A stretch of DNA of 64,000 nt, taken from assembly GCA_963556695.1 (NCBI GenBank), contig CAUWAG010000012.1, positions 682,001 to 746,000 of the forward strand, written 5' to 3'. Below are positions 32,060 to 43,447 of this stretch, piece by piece. Source of the stretch: Anthostomella pinea (taxonomy: Eukaryota > Ascomycota > Sordariomycetes > Xylariales > Xylariaceae). Below the pieces are notes generated by a model. It saw only the letters and a list, made by a program, of their open reading frames with translations, did no database searches and had not been told where the DNA came from. Position 1 is the stretch's first letter; each line of letters starts with the position of its first letter. Both the position numbers and the translations under genes were made by a program.

Positions 32060-34285
32060 AAACAACTATTTTTCTTGGCGCCCCGCTGTTAGGGCGCAAC
32101 CTTGATATTTGCACTAAAGCAGGCACTTCTCTCAGTAATTGACTATCTCTGCCAAGGCATAAGAGAATTTTTCTCACAAGCCGGATGGCACCCTTCCACG
32201 ACGGGCCCCCAAACACGCCCGTGGCCGTCCCAAAGGCGACCACCGGCGGCGTGCTCAAATCCCCGGCCCCTAGAAAGACATACAGCCCGGCAACTCCGAG
32301 CAGGCTCCGCCAGGCACTGCTTGACGACATCAGCAGCAGCCCGTCACAGGTCTCTGAGGCTGACTTCACCGTTATTTCCCCTCTAAAAGGAAAATCCCGA
32401 AATATCAATGACAGCAGCACCACTGGAATGAAACAACCTCAATTGAACGAAATCTCGACAGACCAAGTCATTATATGCGATATAGGGAATAAAACCTCCT
32501 CCTCAGAGTGCCAGGACCAAGTTGCCAGAATACTGGCTAAAGACAAGCACCTTTATGAAGCCAGAATAACAATATTTTAAGAGTGTGCTACAGCGGTTGA
32601 TAAGACACTTGAGAAAGCTGGAACCGAACTATACTCTTATGTCAAGGAGTTCAGCGCTTTCTTCTCTAAATGTCTGAGCGAGTGGCTAGAAACCCGAGAT
32701 CTGCCCAAAAGGAAGACCATCCCTGGGGGGATAGGGATGGTAAAGCCCACCATGACCTTTGCCCAAGCTGTCTCCTCTAGCCAACGACAGCATCCACGGA
32801 CAGTCAACACTATTATAAAGAAAACACAGCCTGGCGCCTGTATCACTGCCAACCAACTGAAGAAGAAGCAGGATGATCTCCGGGTCTTTATCTGCATGGA
32901 TAATAGCCACTTAAAGCCTTACGGAATAAAGTCTGCACTGAACAAAAGACTTAAGCTCCACCATTAAGAGCTTAGAGAAGTGACCCGGTGCCCCTCCGGA
33001 TTTACCTTATACCCAAGGGACAAGCCAATTCAGGCTAAGCTCCTGGCCTTCCAAGAAGAAATCACCGATATTCTCAAGGCAGAAAAGATCGAGACCCACA
33101 CAGTCTGGTATCACTATAAGGTCGATGGATGCCCAAGAAAGGTCATCAGTGCGGAAGGATTGACAATCGATATTACCGACATTGCTGTTGCTGATGAAGT
33201 TGAAGCCCAAACAGGTGACAGACCTTTAAGGTGCATACTCTCAAGGAACACAGTTGATTCTGATCTGGAGACCACATGGGTGATCTCTCTGTCCCGTGCA
33301 GCAAAGAAACCATTCACGCTTTTTGCTCACTTAATGACCTCAAGGCATATTCAATTACTTCCCCAAGGTTCACTAATGTGCGAGCTGCTTCAGATACCAT
33401 GGTAGGAACTACTGATGTGAAAAGCAAGTATGTGCACGTTGCGCCAGTACAGTACACCAGGGGGAGTGCAAAAAACCAATCCCAAAGTGTGTCAACTGCA
33501 AATGACCTGCACGCCCCAAGGTTGTGAAAGGCATCATCTATAAGCACACATGGGAGCAAATCCAAGAAATAAGGCTGGCTGGAGAAAGAGCCAGATCCAA
33601 GGCCTTCAATGAAGCAGGCAGAAACCAAGCTATGTCAACACCCAGCAATAATAGCGAAGACATCACAATACAAATCGACACAACAGATACAACTCATCCC
33701 AGAGATGCCGATACCATTGTTGTCAATCAATGTTAGGTATATCAAACGAAACACATCGACACAGGCATCTAGTCATCCATTCTGTGAATATAGCAGGGGG
33801 ACAAAAGAGTGCAGGCCCTATAGAGTTAGCTATTAACCTGGCTGATTATAAAGGAGAACAAGTAGACATCATTCTGATGCAAGAGCCCTGGATTGGCATA
33901 CCACCAGACAGGAGAATGGGAGTAAAGACACACCCCAATTACGACATATACTCCCCAGTGGATTCCTGGGACAGCGACAGTATACGGCCCAGATCTCTCA
34001 TCTATGTGAGAAAATACCTTCAAGCGGATCAACTTCGGCCCTATGCTACACGAGACATCACCTGGGTCAAGGTACAAGGCATTACATTTGCCAGTGTCTA
34101 TCGGCCATGTGACAACCCACTGGAAGTGGATGACATTCTGGAAGTATGGACTCCACTTTTTGGCTGCGTTATAGCTGGAGATTTCAATGCTGGCGACACA
34201 TCCTGGGACTCAAGCAATCCAGGATATCATGGTGGTGCTATACTTGCACAGACTATGGCAGACCATGGACTGGATCTGAACCTAC
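32060..34285 (+). mobile_element. LINE-A copy 2, 3'-truncated
   Basis: It has a 5' UTR (32060-32184), a broken ORF1 (32185-33736) and the start of ORF2 (from 33730). The ORF2 part is almost identical in translation to LINE-A copy 1 (63985 downward) and stops matching after MADHGLDL at about 34280. The loss of the 3' end is not the usual 5' truncation of LINEs, so a later rearrangement is likely; the mariner element starts 140 bp further on. Confidence 0.8.
32185..33736 (+). pseudogene. LINE-A ORF1 (gag-like), with stops
   Basis: The start is MAPFHDGPPNTPVAVPKATT; stops occur at 32578-32580 and 32965-32967, with further frame changes after 33300. A degenerate CCHC zinc-knuckle region lies near 33430-33520 (CARC then GECKK-like spacing, CVNCK). 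ORF1 proteins bind LINE RNA; this one cannot be translated whole. It overlaps the ORF2 start by a few bases. Confidence 0.7.
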
Positions 34286-34344
34286 ATGCAGGACAGGGTG
34301 CCAGCTATGACGAAAATGAGATGAACCCAGTGAGGTCCATGTAG
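33730..34344 (+). pseudogene. LINE-A ORF2 endonuclease domain, truncated
   Basis: The frame reads VDIILMQEPWIGIPPDRRMG, SLIYVRKYLQADQLRPYATR and CVIAGDFNAGDTSWDSSNPG, an APE-type endonuclease domain. After about residue 184 the sequence diverges and stops at 34342-34344. The reverse transcriptase is absent. Confidence 0.8.
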
Positions 34345-34422
34345 CGGATGAGCGATATGTACATAGTTTGACTTACTCACAATATACCATGGCCCACCCA
34401 CAACTCGGCTGTTGGCACCATA

Positions 34423-35776
34423 CAGTGGGGTGACAAAAATACCGAACACCCCACCCGCCCGATATATAGGTCCCGATTGACCACCCTACTTCCAGAGGTC
34501 ACAACTTTCTCAATTATGCGTCACATCCTTAGCAAATTGGTATGTAGGTACATAAACATATAGTTTATTTTTTAAGATCCTTTAATATTTCGTATACCAT
34601 CCCTTCGCTTCGATAATGGCCGCGATCCGGTCTGGCATCGAATCTATCAGCCTATTAATCATATCAACTTCAACCGCCTCCCAACACCTCTCCGCGGCAT
34701 CTATCAGCTGATCCATGACGTCCTCGTTAGCCGGCAGGTCTGCAAGGTCGGGATAGTCTCTGCAGATTCTCTGTTTAAGCCATGACCAGAGATTCTCCAT
34801 GGGGTTGAGGTCGGGGGAGTAAGGAGGCCACCCCAGAACCGGGAACCCGAAGTTTGCTAGCCACTCCTTCATCAACTTTGAGGTGTGAATAGGAGCATTA
34901 TCTTGCATGAAGATGTTCCCTGGCTCTATCACCTTAGGGAGCTCTTCCTCGAGGATTTCCTTGTGAATCCGAGCCGTTATACCCCCCCTCTTGGCCTCGG
35001 GGTCCCCGTTGCAGATGGCCAACTCGCTCTTTGTGCCGTAGCGAATACCACCCCAAAACATCTTGGAATGACGCGATCTCTTGTGACGTGCTTGAACGTA
35101 TATCCTTGCTATCGCAGATGAGCCTGGTTCGAAGAGATTTGGTTAGATATTGCTCTGTTAATCGCGTGGTGAAGTAAATGGGTCCAAAATGGGCCCTAGA
35201 AGATCTCCGAAACACCCACCCCTTCCTCTGACCTTGACCACGCTCTACTATCGACTCGTCTGTGAATAAAACACGTCGCTAAAACGAAAGCGGCTTATCC
35301 TAATGCTCCTTAGCCCATTTTAGTCGCTTGTCTGCGTGTTCCTGGGTCAAATACGGGCGTGTTGCGGCTTCGTGATGCCCGATGCCCTCCCGGAGCAGAT
35401 GGCGACCGATAGTACGCGTTGACTGTTAACTACCCTTAGTATGGCCCTCTTTTCGATTCTAGTTAGGGATTGTGGTCGACCACGGCCTTTGGGAGAGACG
35501 CCCCAGTCCTGAGAGGTGAAGCGCTTTTTGATCCCGCGACAGGTGCTTGCTGACACTCCCTCAGCAAGCTCCACCTTCCTGCTCGATTCGCCTGCGGATA
35601 GCCTTCCCCAAATGCGATTGCGCTGACGAGGTGTTGTATGAATTCCTGTTTTTTTCCGAGTTTTTTTGTGTACACGAGGCATCGTGGAAGTTGTGGTGTT
35701 AGTCATGGCAGAAAAGAGGAAACGCGAAAAATCGCGGGGTTGGGGCGGGGTGTTTGGTTTTTTTGTCACCCCACTG
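34423..35776 (-). mobile_element. Tc1/mariner element with TIRs and TA target duplication
   Basis: The ends are near-perfect inverted repeats of about 35 bp (CAGTGGGGTGACAAAAA ... TTTTTGTCACCCCACTG) flanked by TA at 34421-34422 and 35777-35778. The 1354-bp length and the encoded transposase fit the Tc1/mariner superfamily. Confidence 0.9.
34582..35707 (-). pseudogene. Tc1/mariner transposase, decayed
   Basis: An N-terminal helix-turn-helix part (RQRNRIWGRLSAGESSRKVE, then GRGRPQSLTRIEKRAILRVV) leads, after a frame change near 35415, to the first catalytic aspartate in LFTDESIVERG and the second in IFMQDNAPIHTS. WPPYSPDLNPMENLWSWLK follows, giving the third acidic residue 34 residues later. 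Two stops near 35280-35300 and frame changes near 35215 and 35070 prevent translation. The termini are intact, so the element could still be moved in trans. Confidence 0.85.
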
Positions 35777-35778
35777 TA

Positions 35779-36158
35779 CCTCGAATCCCGACCCACCCCC
35801 GGTACCACGAGTCGCCTTGCCCCGCGCCAACCAAGGCTAACCTAATCATCAACACCCGCGGCCATCAGCCACACATCAGTCGCGCATCAGCCGCGCATCA
35901 GCCATCCGTGCTTGTGTGCTTGCCTCTCCAGATTGAAATAAAAGCCTTCCATACTCGTGAACGGCTGCACTACACCATCGACAAGCACAGTTCTGCTGCA
36001 ACGACCATAGCACCACCACCACCACCACCATTGCTGACAGCCAGACGTGAGTTACCCGTGTTCATACAAGTCGCAAGCGGCACGTAGTCACGGCCAGTGC
36101 ATCGCCACCACTACTACCGGGACACGAGCAACGCTATATCCACGAGCAGGAAAGCCAT
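35779..36158. other. Intergenic with CATCAGC repeats
   Basis: Short tandem CGCATCAGC units at 35867-35908 resemble, inverted, units at 40355-40400. A (CAC)n run lies near 36010. This is the upstream region of the JmjC gene. Confidence 0.4.
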
Positions 36159-37468
36159 CATGGGAGACCTACCACCAGAGCAGCCCCAGCTGCCCAACCG
36201 AGTCCGAAAGCCGCGCCAGTCGCCCAACCGAGCCAGAAAGCAGCGCCAGCAGGCAGGTACGAACAAGAGGTATTGCGAGTACTGCGAGGAGGACATAACC
36301 GAGTACAGCTGGCTCAGGCACACATAACGAAACAGGCACATAAACAACAAGGAGCGAAAGGAACAAAAGGAACAAGAAGCGAAACCACTAGACAAGGAGG
36401 AGATACTGCGTGAGTTCCTCGCTATCTCAGACCAGGGACTGTCGCCGCTGTCGCCGCTGTCTTCGGCTTTCCGTGTGGAGATCGCGCGCGCAGGTGGCAC
36501 AGCCAACATGAGCAAGCCTAGGGAGTCGGATGACATGGGCCTAAACGCCCCATTTTTCGTGTCTTCGGGACAGTGCTGGGAGAGGAAGCCGCCGTTGACA
36601 GATGAGTTCCTGGATGACCTTTTGGATGGTTTCAGCAAACAGAAGACCCAAATCTATAAGCGCGGAACTGGCCACTTCCCATGCGACAGCACGCCCATTA
36701 CCCAAGTGGTGAAGCAACTTTGGTTCCCCGACCCGGAAAGCACGTTTTACGCAGTAAACATGGAAGCGAAGTCGGCAGTGATGCGCATTCCTGAGTGCTT
36801 ATATGGAATATACAACCTGGACCCTGAAGACATAAAGACCACCACGAACATCACCCCATAATTCTCCTTTGTGGACATACACGTCGGTAAGTGGACAGGT
36901 GGCGAACTATGCACAGGATGAGAGCTGACAACACCGCACAGACCACGGGAGACACGGGCTGACAGCGCTTTCTGAAGACTGCGTCAAGCTATGGGCGCTA
37001 TATCCCTTATCAGACCACAACAAGGCCGAACTGTCCGAGGTATATGACAAGAACTCCTTATTTATTGCGCTGCAGGGACGGCTAGAAAAAGGAGAGTTCT
37101 GTATCCAGACGGCGGCGGAAGCACTCTACCTCCCACCCGGGTACATCCACGCAACCGTAACGCTGAGAGGCGGGCTCACCCCCGGGATACAATTCACAAC
37201 ACCCCACTGCATCACGCTGTCAGAAAAGATGTTGATCCTTGATAACGAGAAAAGAGAGATAACAAATGAGCATTGCATGCCGCTACTGGAGAGCATCCTC
37301 CTCGGCCTACGTTCCCACGAGGGAAAGCATGTGAAGGAGGCCAAAGCGGCGCTCTGCCGGTGCTACATGATATGTGCAAGGTGGAAAACAAAGGTACTAG
37401 GAGAGGTCACAAAACAGGCTGGGAAGCTGTGCCCGAAATGCAACAGGTCGTGGAAAAGCCACGGCTAG
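36159..37468 (+). pseudogene. JmjC-domain protein with N-terminal zinc-knuckle-like motif
   Basis: The frame begins MGDLPPEQPQLPNRVRKPRQ and includes a knuckle (RYCEYCEEDITEYSWLRHT) followed by a TAA at 36325-36327. It reopens in the same frame to TAA 36859-36861, and continues after an intron (36887-36941). The JmjC-like core holds DIHVDHGRHGLTAL (H-x-D iron ligands), CVKLWALYPLSDHN, EALYLPPGYIHATVTLRGGL (distal His) and a closing CPKCNRSW. JmjC proteins are Fe(II)/2-oxoglutarate oxygenases; targets are unknown here. Both stops fit C-to-T or G-to-A change. Otherwise the frame is complete, so the inactivation looks recent. Confidence 0.7.
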
Positions 37469-38159
37469 ATGTCTCAAAAAGGTCATAGCACTGAAGCGTA
37501 TTGCTGTCCCCTTATTGCTTCGTAGAGCAGTGATCTTTCACCTTGCCTTTGCCCTGACAGTAATCCAAGCTCAGGTAGTTGCCCCGGGGGCCTGCGGCTG
37601 ACCCGCTCCTTTTTGTATATTTTGTATCGCTTTCTCTGATGTTGAGGTGGTGTTCGCGTAGCTGTGTCCTCGAGCTTCCCGGCCATGTCGGGCACTTCTC
37701 GGGATGAACTCGGCCCACAGTCAACCGTAAAATCTAAGACATGCGGCTGTGCTAATATATCGCTACAGTTTGACATCTTTGGGTATGTTGCTGCGCCTGG
37801 CGAACTTTCTGTAGCTGCCGTATTGGCCTTACTCCTTTGTCTCATGCCTGGTTTACGTCGTTTTGCAGGACGCAATAGGTGCTGGCCGACTTGATCTGCG
37901 TTGAACAACTGACTATTCCTGGTACATACGTAATCGGTACATATATGTTGAGTGGCCATCGGAGAGGCCACTTGCATGGCGGACGATACAGGCCTGATTG
38001 GGTCCAATACATTCAAAGTTGGCCTGCACTTATGATATTATAAAACCTATAATGATGTATATTGACGCGTCCAGCCGGGCTTGTCCTCCCGAATAGCGGG
38101 AATGACTTTCTTCTACTTGTGACCACCTTCGCCACAGAGCCCGTCAAGCTTAATCCGGT
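37469..38159. other. Intergenic, uncertain minus-strand frame
   Basis: A 177-codon minus-strand frame (37483-38016) is open but has no recognisable domain or homologue; coding status is undecided. Nothing else was seen. Confidence 0.3.
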
Positions 38160-38222
38160 ACGGCTTGTTCGACATGCAGCGCCCAGGCTGCGCTCACTGA
38201 TAGTTTTCTTTTCACCCAGGAC

Positions 38223-38852
38223 CATATCCTCGCCTTGAGGCATGCGAAGCTCGACCCCCGGCCCGAGCTATACTTTGAGTACGTCCCGGGGGGCACTCTC
38301 AAAGACATTTTGTCTACGACGCGCTTCCAGAAGAAACAGGTCACTATCCAGCTGCTTGACGGCCTCAAGTACCTCCACGGACAGGCGACGCCAATCGTCC
38401 ATCGCGACGTCAAGCCGGAGAACGTGCTGGTCCAGCGCTGGGGCCCCGACGAATTCCACGTCAAGCTCGCCGACTTTGGTTTGTCAAAGCAGTCGGATGC
38501 CCTGAAAACCTTCTGTGGTACCGCACTCTACATCGCTCCAGAGGTTCTCTGCACGCAGACGCCCCTGAGCAAGAACTACACGAAGTACGATTCCATGGTC
38601 GACGTCTGGTCTCTCGGCTTGCTACTCGTCAAGCTGGTGTGCGGTCAGCTGCCCAGGTTCCTCCAGGCCTATGTGACGGCTGGGATGACCTGGGCAGCAG
38701 CAGTTCGTGTCAAGGTACCTGCTGCACACCGAGGACAAGGACTCGCTGATTTATTTCGTCAACGAATATATGCTGGTGATTGACCCGAAGAAGCGGCTGT
38801 CAGCGGAGACGTGCCACGATAAGGCACTGCAGCTGTTTAGCCCAAGCTCCTG
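38223..38852 (+). pseudogene. Serine/threonine protein kinase, truncated and frameshifted
   Basis: Catalytic landmarks are intact: [32 protein letters not shown] (HRD loop), [13 protein letters not shown] (DFG), [11 protein letters not shown] (APE) and [17 protein letters not shown] frameshift near 38705 separates the last part, [20 protein letters not shown] then PKKRLSAETCHDKAL, which ends at 38850-38852. The glycine loop and the lysine of the N-lobe are not recognisable upstream, so the fragment lacks ATP-binding residues. A Ser/Asp-rich frame follows and may be its former tail. Confidence 0.75.
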
Positions 38853-38889
38853 AGCCTTTGTCCCCCATCGCAGAGTAGAATCATTCCCA

Positions 38890-39601
38890 GAGCTCTTCAG
38901 GCAACGTCAAGGATAGCGACAAAAACAGCTATAAAGATAGCGACAAGGAGAGCGATAAAGACAGTGATAAGAAGAGCAATCCAGCTACACCCAAAGCTTG
39001 GCCGGCGAGTTTCACTACTGCTTCCGAAGACTCTCGGGCTAGCGAGGCGTCCACCATCCGTCTGAGCCCCGGGAACAGCGAAGAGGGCAGCCAGAACTGG
39101 GAGTTATCGGACTCGGGATTCTCAGTGTCGGGAAGCGTGAGCCTTATTCGTGACTTAGGCGAGAATGGCTCGGCTTTTATTGACACCTTGCTTGGCATCG
39201 AACCGCTGGACATGGCATCGTCTGAGTGCTCGGACGCTCCAACTCCAGATACCCTCCCACATATGACTCTGGTCGACGGCGAGCTATGGGCCACAGGAGC
39301 ATCCACTGGAACCCATGATTCGGTTGCAGCCTCGGAGCAGAGCAGGCAAGAGCAGTTGGTGCCTGGCCCAGTCTCTATTGGCTCGGAACTTGGCCGGGCT
39401 ACCGAGACCCGCGTCGCGGCGGCGGCGAGAGGAGAGGATGATTCGGCTGCCACATCTGCATTGTCGCCATCCCGGCGCAAGAGGTCCTGGCCACGACGGA
39501 CACAGCATATATCCAAAAAGAGCTATGCATCGACCTTTGGAACGGTCCCCCTGACAACGAATACCGCAGGAGAGCGGAAGGCAGCCCTGTACGTGCCATA
39601 G
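38890..39601 (+). CDS. Ser/Asp-rich low-complexity frame, probable kinase tail
   Basis: In frame from about 38890: DSDKNSYKDSDKESDKDSDK, then ASEDSRASEASTIRLSPGNS and an acidic, serine-rich stretch to a stop at 39599-39601. It begins 40 bp after the kinase stop and has no start codon of its own until within the repeat, so it may be the disordered C-terminus of the same decayed gene. No domain is seen. Confidence 0.35.
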
Positions 39602-39768
39602 TGAAAGAGTTCATCTCGAGCGATCCAGGCATCGACTCGCGAGCCTTAGAGAAGATGTTCAAAGGTCTTAACTGGATAAACAAGCACGGCGTCCTCGTGT
39701 GGGACGTACATGCCCGCAACTACCGGGGCGGGATCCTGGTCGACTTCAGGAAACGTAAGATTTCCTAG
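39469..39768 (+). pseudogene. FTA2-like (Sim4 kinetochore subunit family) fragment
   Basis: A frame overlapping the preceding one reads AQEVLATTDTAYIQKELCID, then EYRRRAEGSPVRAIVKEFIS and LNWINKHGVLVWDVHARNYR followed by GGILVDF. The order KEFI...GVLVWDVHARNY..G.LVDF is that of fungal FTA2-type kinase-like proteins. Only about 100 C-terminal residues remain, upstream is stopped at 39438, and the end diverges (RKRKIS). Confidence 0.55.
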
Positions 39769-39821
39769 TTATAAAAACCATCAAGTCATCCCCCTCGACT
39801 TGTATTACTGCTTAGGATGTT

Positions 39822-40025
39822 TGTTGGAACAGGCTTGAACGATCAATCATAATACTCGAGTATGGGGTCAAGGTCATGATGTTGCTGATGGTTGGATTGG
39901 GAGGTCTAGCTAGACCTGAAGGTCTGGCTAAGTGACCTCGCAATCTGGTATCTAATCACTTATCTAATCATACATGTGGGTCTTGGTATAGATGGTTTGC
40001 AGGCTGGAATCGCATGGATCCAACA
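39822..40025 (+). mobile_element. Solo LTR, family B (204 bp), copy 1
   Basis: TGTTGGAACAGG...GGATCCAACA, with inverted ends TGTTGGA/TCCAACA. The copy at 57907-58110 is inverted, equally long and highly similar. No clear target duplication here. Confidence 0.65.
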
Positions 40026-42204
40026 GGGATGGTATTTAAACGCGATATTCGAGATCCAGGTATGGACGCGGCCAGTTCAACCGTCTGTAGACATAGGGGT
40101 ACGAGACAGCAATATCCGAAGTTTCCTGAAACTGAATCTCAAGCATGGCCAAAATCAGCCCTCAGACGTCATAGACGTCGCTGAATGCTAGCCTGGCGAG
40201 AGCATTCGCGGGCGTAATGGTGACAAAGGCGTGGTCCGACATTTGACACCGGGAATAAATCTAACTCCTCCAGAAACCTATCCTTATAAATACGGTGCTG
40301 ACCGCAGACTTTGATGATAGAAGCCAGCGACGATGTTTGGGAGTACCAACAGTTTGGCTGATGCGCGGCTGATGCATGGCTGATGCATGGCTGATGTAGC
40401 ATACTGATATCTTTGGCATGCAGGTGGCTATCTCAGGGGCTAATATACAAGCCTTACTGTACGGGAAGCAGGGCATGACTCCCTATTTCCCACGATAACC
40501 TGCAAATCAAACCTCGAGGGCACACATGTTATTCTGTCAGTTTCCGTTGGCCCCGCCATTTGGGCTCGTGCTCTGTGATATCTTGATTCCGGGGCTCCGT
40601 AGAGCTGACACGAAGCTTCCAACCTCCCATCCGCCAATAGGTCACCGTCTAGCCGACCGTATCACGAGCTCCTCCCACCGTAGCGGTTCACCGGCGATTT
40701 GAACGGTCGCGTTTGTCAGCCCCTTGTATCGACGTATGTTCGGCATCGGAACTCTCTCGTATCGTGGTTCGGGGCCGTCGACATCGGGTCGTTGCTAAAG
40801 AGCGACGCGCGTCGTGATCCTCGTCGTCAGGTCCTGCGGCGACGAGCGGCACGTCTCCTTTCCCTAAGGTCTGGAGCCGTCGCGACGGCGACGACGACTT
40901 CGAGGTCGTCGTCGTCGTCACTGAGCTGTTGTCGACTGTCTCTAAGCCGGATCTCCCGTATTCTCCTTCTACAGCCAAAAACAGCTGCTGTTAGTGCACG
41001 AAAATTTTTCACACACAAATTGTATGCGTCATTTTCTGAAACACTAACAGTAGGTGCCAAGACTTGTAGTTATAGGAGGGAAGATGGCGCTGCCATAAGG
41101 TCGATAGTGTTGCCACGACTTCCAGTAAAGTGAAGCCATCATGACTATATACAGCTCCATATCATGAGCAGAAACTGAACCATGGGCAGGACCGTGGGCA
41201 GGAACTGTATCATGGCCGGGAATTGTATCATAAGCAAGAACTAGAAATTTGTCAGCAATGCGTTATAAATGACACATAAGTCACAGTGAGTGTTAGGAGG
41301 TAGCAGTGCCCTGTAACAGGGGGCCACACCCCTGTAGCGAGGGCTATTAGGACATGCAGCGTGTCTTTGAAGAGGCTGGCTAGGAACCGTGCTTGCTTTG
41401 ACCATGGTCATGAAGAAACACTACTGATGAGCGATGGGAGGATGGGCAGAGATGTCTCTGCTGCTACTCCGCTCGTTATTTGAACAGCGACGCGGCTCAC
41501 GGTCATCAGAAGTCCGTTTCATCAGTATTGTCTTTTATCCGCTAGCAAGGTGCTAAATCGATAACCGCTATGTTCAAGTGATTTGGTTATAAAGACACTT
41601 ATGATTGACTGAGACAAATAGGTAATCATAGGCACCACTGCGAACAAATGGACCCCCAAACCTCCCTCGATAGTCCCACTCTCTATCCTCGACTCGATAC
41701 GTATTATCAATAATCTCCTTACCTCAGTTGGCTCAGGTCAAAAGAAAGTTAGATCACTGCTCTGCCCAGCAATAGGGGACAGCAATGCGCTTCAGTGCTA
41801 TGACCTTTTGGAGACATTTGTGGCTGCGTTGCGATCGCCTTGGAGGCCGCCTGCCTTGACCTGTCTCGCTTGGATCCTTCAACGCAGGTATCGGATGGCG
41901 AATTCATTCTTGCCGCTTTTCCCCGTTCAAAATGAGAGCCTTGCGGCAGTGCTGACATTGTAGATCTTCTATGTGACAGACTGTCCACTGCTAGCCTCAC
42001 CCTCGCGGGATACTGTTGGGTGGTATTAGCGTTCTATTGGTTCAAATGTTTGGCCCGGATGACAAACTCTGGTTCGACTTTATTGTCATAAGGAGGGGTC
42101 CAGAATGCTACATAATACCAACTGCATAAAACTGAGGCTCTGCGGGCACCTGAGTTACAGCATGGCTTGATCATCAAGACAAGCCCGAAGCAAATTGCAA
42201 TGAA
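40026..42204. other. Gene-poor interval
   Basis: It contains CATCAGC-type units at 40355-40400, GAC/GTC-rich low complexity at 40880-40920, and the loose repeat CATG(A/G)(G/C)CAGGAACTG around 41160-41250. A 144-codon plus-strand frame at 40699-41133 has arginine-rich, low-complexity composition and is not convincing. No transposase or gene was recognised. Confidence 0.45.
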
Positions 42205-42545
42205 TGTTTCATCTTGTCGGCAGCTTCATTACCATCAATATCTCTGTGTCCAGGAATCCACTTGACGGTCACTCCAGGAGTGTGTGCTGTGGCGAGTTCT
42301 TGGAATCGCAGAAAAATGTTTTGTGATGTCTCAGGTGGAGTCCTATTGAGCCCATCCACCACTGATGTGTTGTCCAGGCAGACATATAGCTGTTTTCCGT
42401 ATCCAATTGCCCTGGCTGCTGCAAGACCTTGGAGAGCACCATGGACTTCAGCATCCACTACTTCTGCTTGTAGAAGTCTGCCCCTTCCCCGGTATATTTC
42501 TTGTGTAGTGCCACCTTTCCTGATGGTATAACCCCATCCAGAGGT
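42205..42545 (-). pseudogene. LINE-A fragment: RNase H domain
   Basis: Translation matches LINE-A ORF2 from GWGYTIRKGG through VDAEVHGALQGLAAARA, LYVCLDNTSVVDGLN and KWIPGHRDIDGNEAAD, then diverges at about 42215. It is a short internal piece of the element with both ends lost. Confidence 0.85.
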
Positions 42546-42597
42546 GGTGGCTGTGTCTTGCTTGTTGGCCCTCTTGCGGAGTCAAGCGGCTATGAAG

Positions 42598-42760
42598 GAT
42601 TGGGCCGGAGGCAGTGACGTGGTGTGATATACATGCATGGGATTAAGTGAGGCTATGTACGAGTCACTTGTGACCACTCATTTACATACATGTCAGAAGC
42701 GAGGAAATACCAGGATAGGACGCTAAGCCCATTCTCCGTCCTGGTCTTGATCCAATTCCT
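42598..42760 (+). repeat. Dispersed repeat, copy 2
   Basis: It shares with 9915-10080 the blocks GCAGTGACGTGGTGT, GACCACTCATTTAC and GAAGCGAGGAA. A shorter version of its first block starts at 46695 (GGCAGTGACATGGC). Confidence 0.5.
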
Positions 42761-42839
42761 GCTTTATAATCCGGTTCTAACCCGTGGTTCAGCTCCTGTT
42801 AGCGATCTAATCCCTGCTTATAATTCTGTTTCATCTTTC

Positions 42840-43279
42840 CTGGCTGCTGTCCAATCAATCCCATGATCCATTGCCACCTCACGTAGACATGCAGTATAAC
42901 CTCCCTGCGAACCAGCAGGCGCCTGCCGTGTTTTTATGGTGACACAATGGCCAGGGCACCACTTCGTAATAAACTCCTGGATCCTGGCTGCGGCGTCAGA
43001 CTTTCGGTATGCGCACTGGCAAGACATTGCAGCGTTGCCACGGAGTCCCCAGATCGCTCCTGTGTTGTCCACGCACACCCAGGCGCTGGCTCCTCCCAAC
43101 TTCTCTCCCAACTTCTCTCCCAACTTCTCTCCCAACTTCTCTCCCAACTTCTCTCCCAACTTCTCTCCCAACTTCTCTCCCAACTTATCCTCCCCATCCG
43201 AGCCATCTCTCAACGAAGAAGACGTCTCCGCCAGTGAATTCGTCGTCTGCAAGTTTAACGTTGAGAAGATCCTGGCCAA
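42840..43279 (-). pseudogene. LINE-B RNase H fragment carrying a coding microsatellite
   Basis: Minus-strand reading gives WVCVDNTGAIWGLRGNAAMS and FITKWCPGHCVTIKTRQAPA (RNase H). The upstream part of the frame is a run of (GEKL)n made by the 12-bp microsatellite. The motif VCVDNTGAI is shared with 56190 and marks the LINE-B family. Confidence 0.7.
43098..43181. repeat. 12-bp microsatellite, 7 perfect units
   Basis: (AACTTCTCTCCC)7 with a degenerate eighth unit. As the unit is a multiple of 3, all frames stay open, producing long but meaningless ORFs on both strands. Confidence 0.95.
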
Positions 43280-43447
43280 GCGGATACTCTTCTAGTCATT
43301 GTATGCATCTATATCTCACTGGCTTCTTTGACCCCGACGTATTGACGCCATACATACCCCCCGATCCTTGACTTCTTGATAGAATTGCTTTCCCATAATC
43401 AACTATCCCTCAAGCGTTGCTCTGCTGTCTGAAGTGAAGCACTACAA

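Noticed and set aside
43009..43371. Open frames with (LPTS)n, (SPNF)n or (WERS)n repeats
   Set aside because: They are translations of the perfect 12-bp microsatellite in different frames, not genes.
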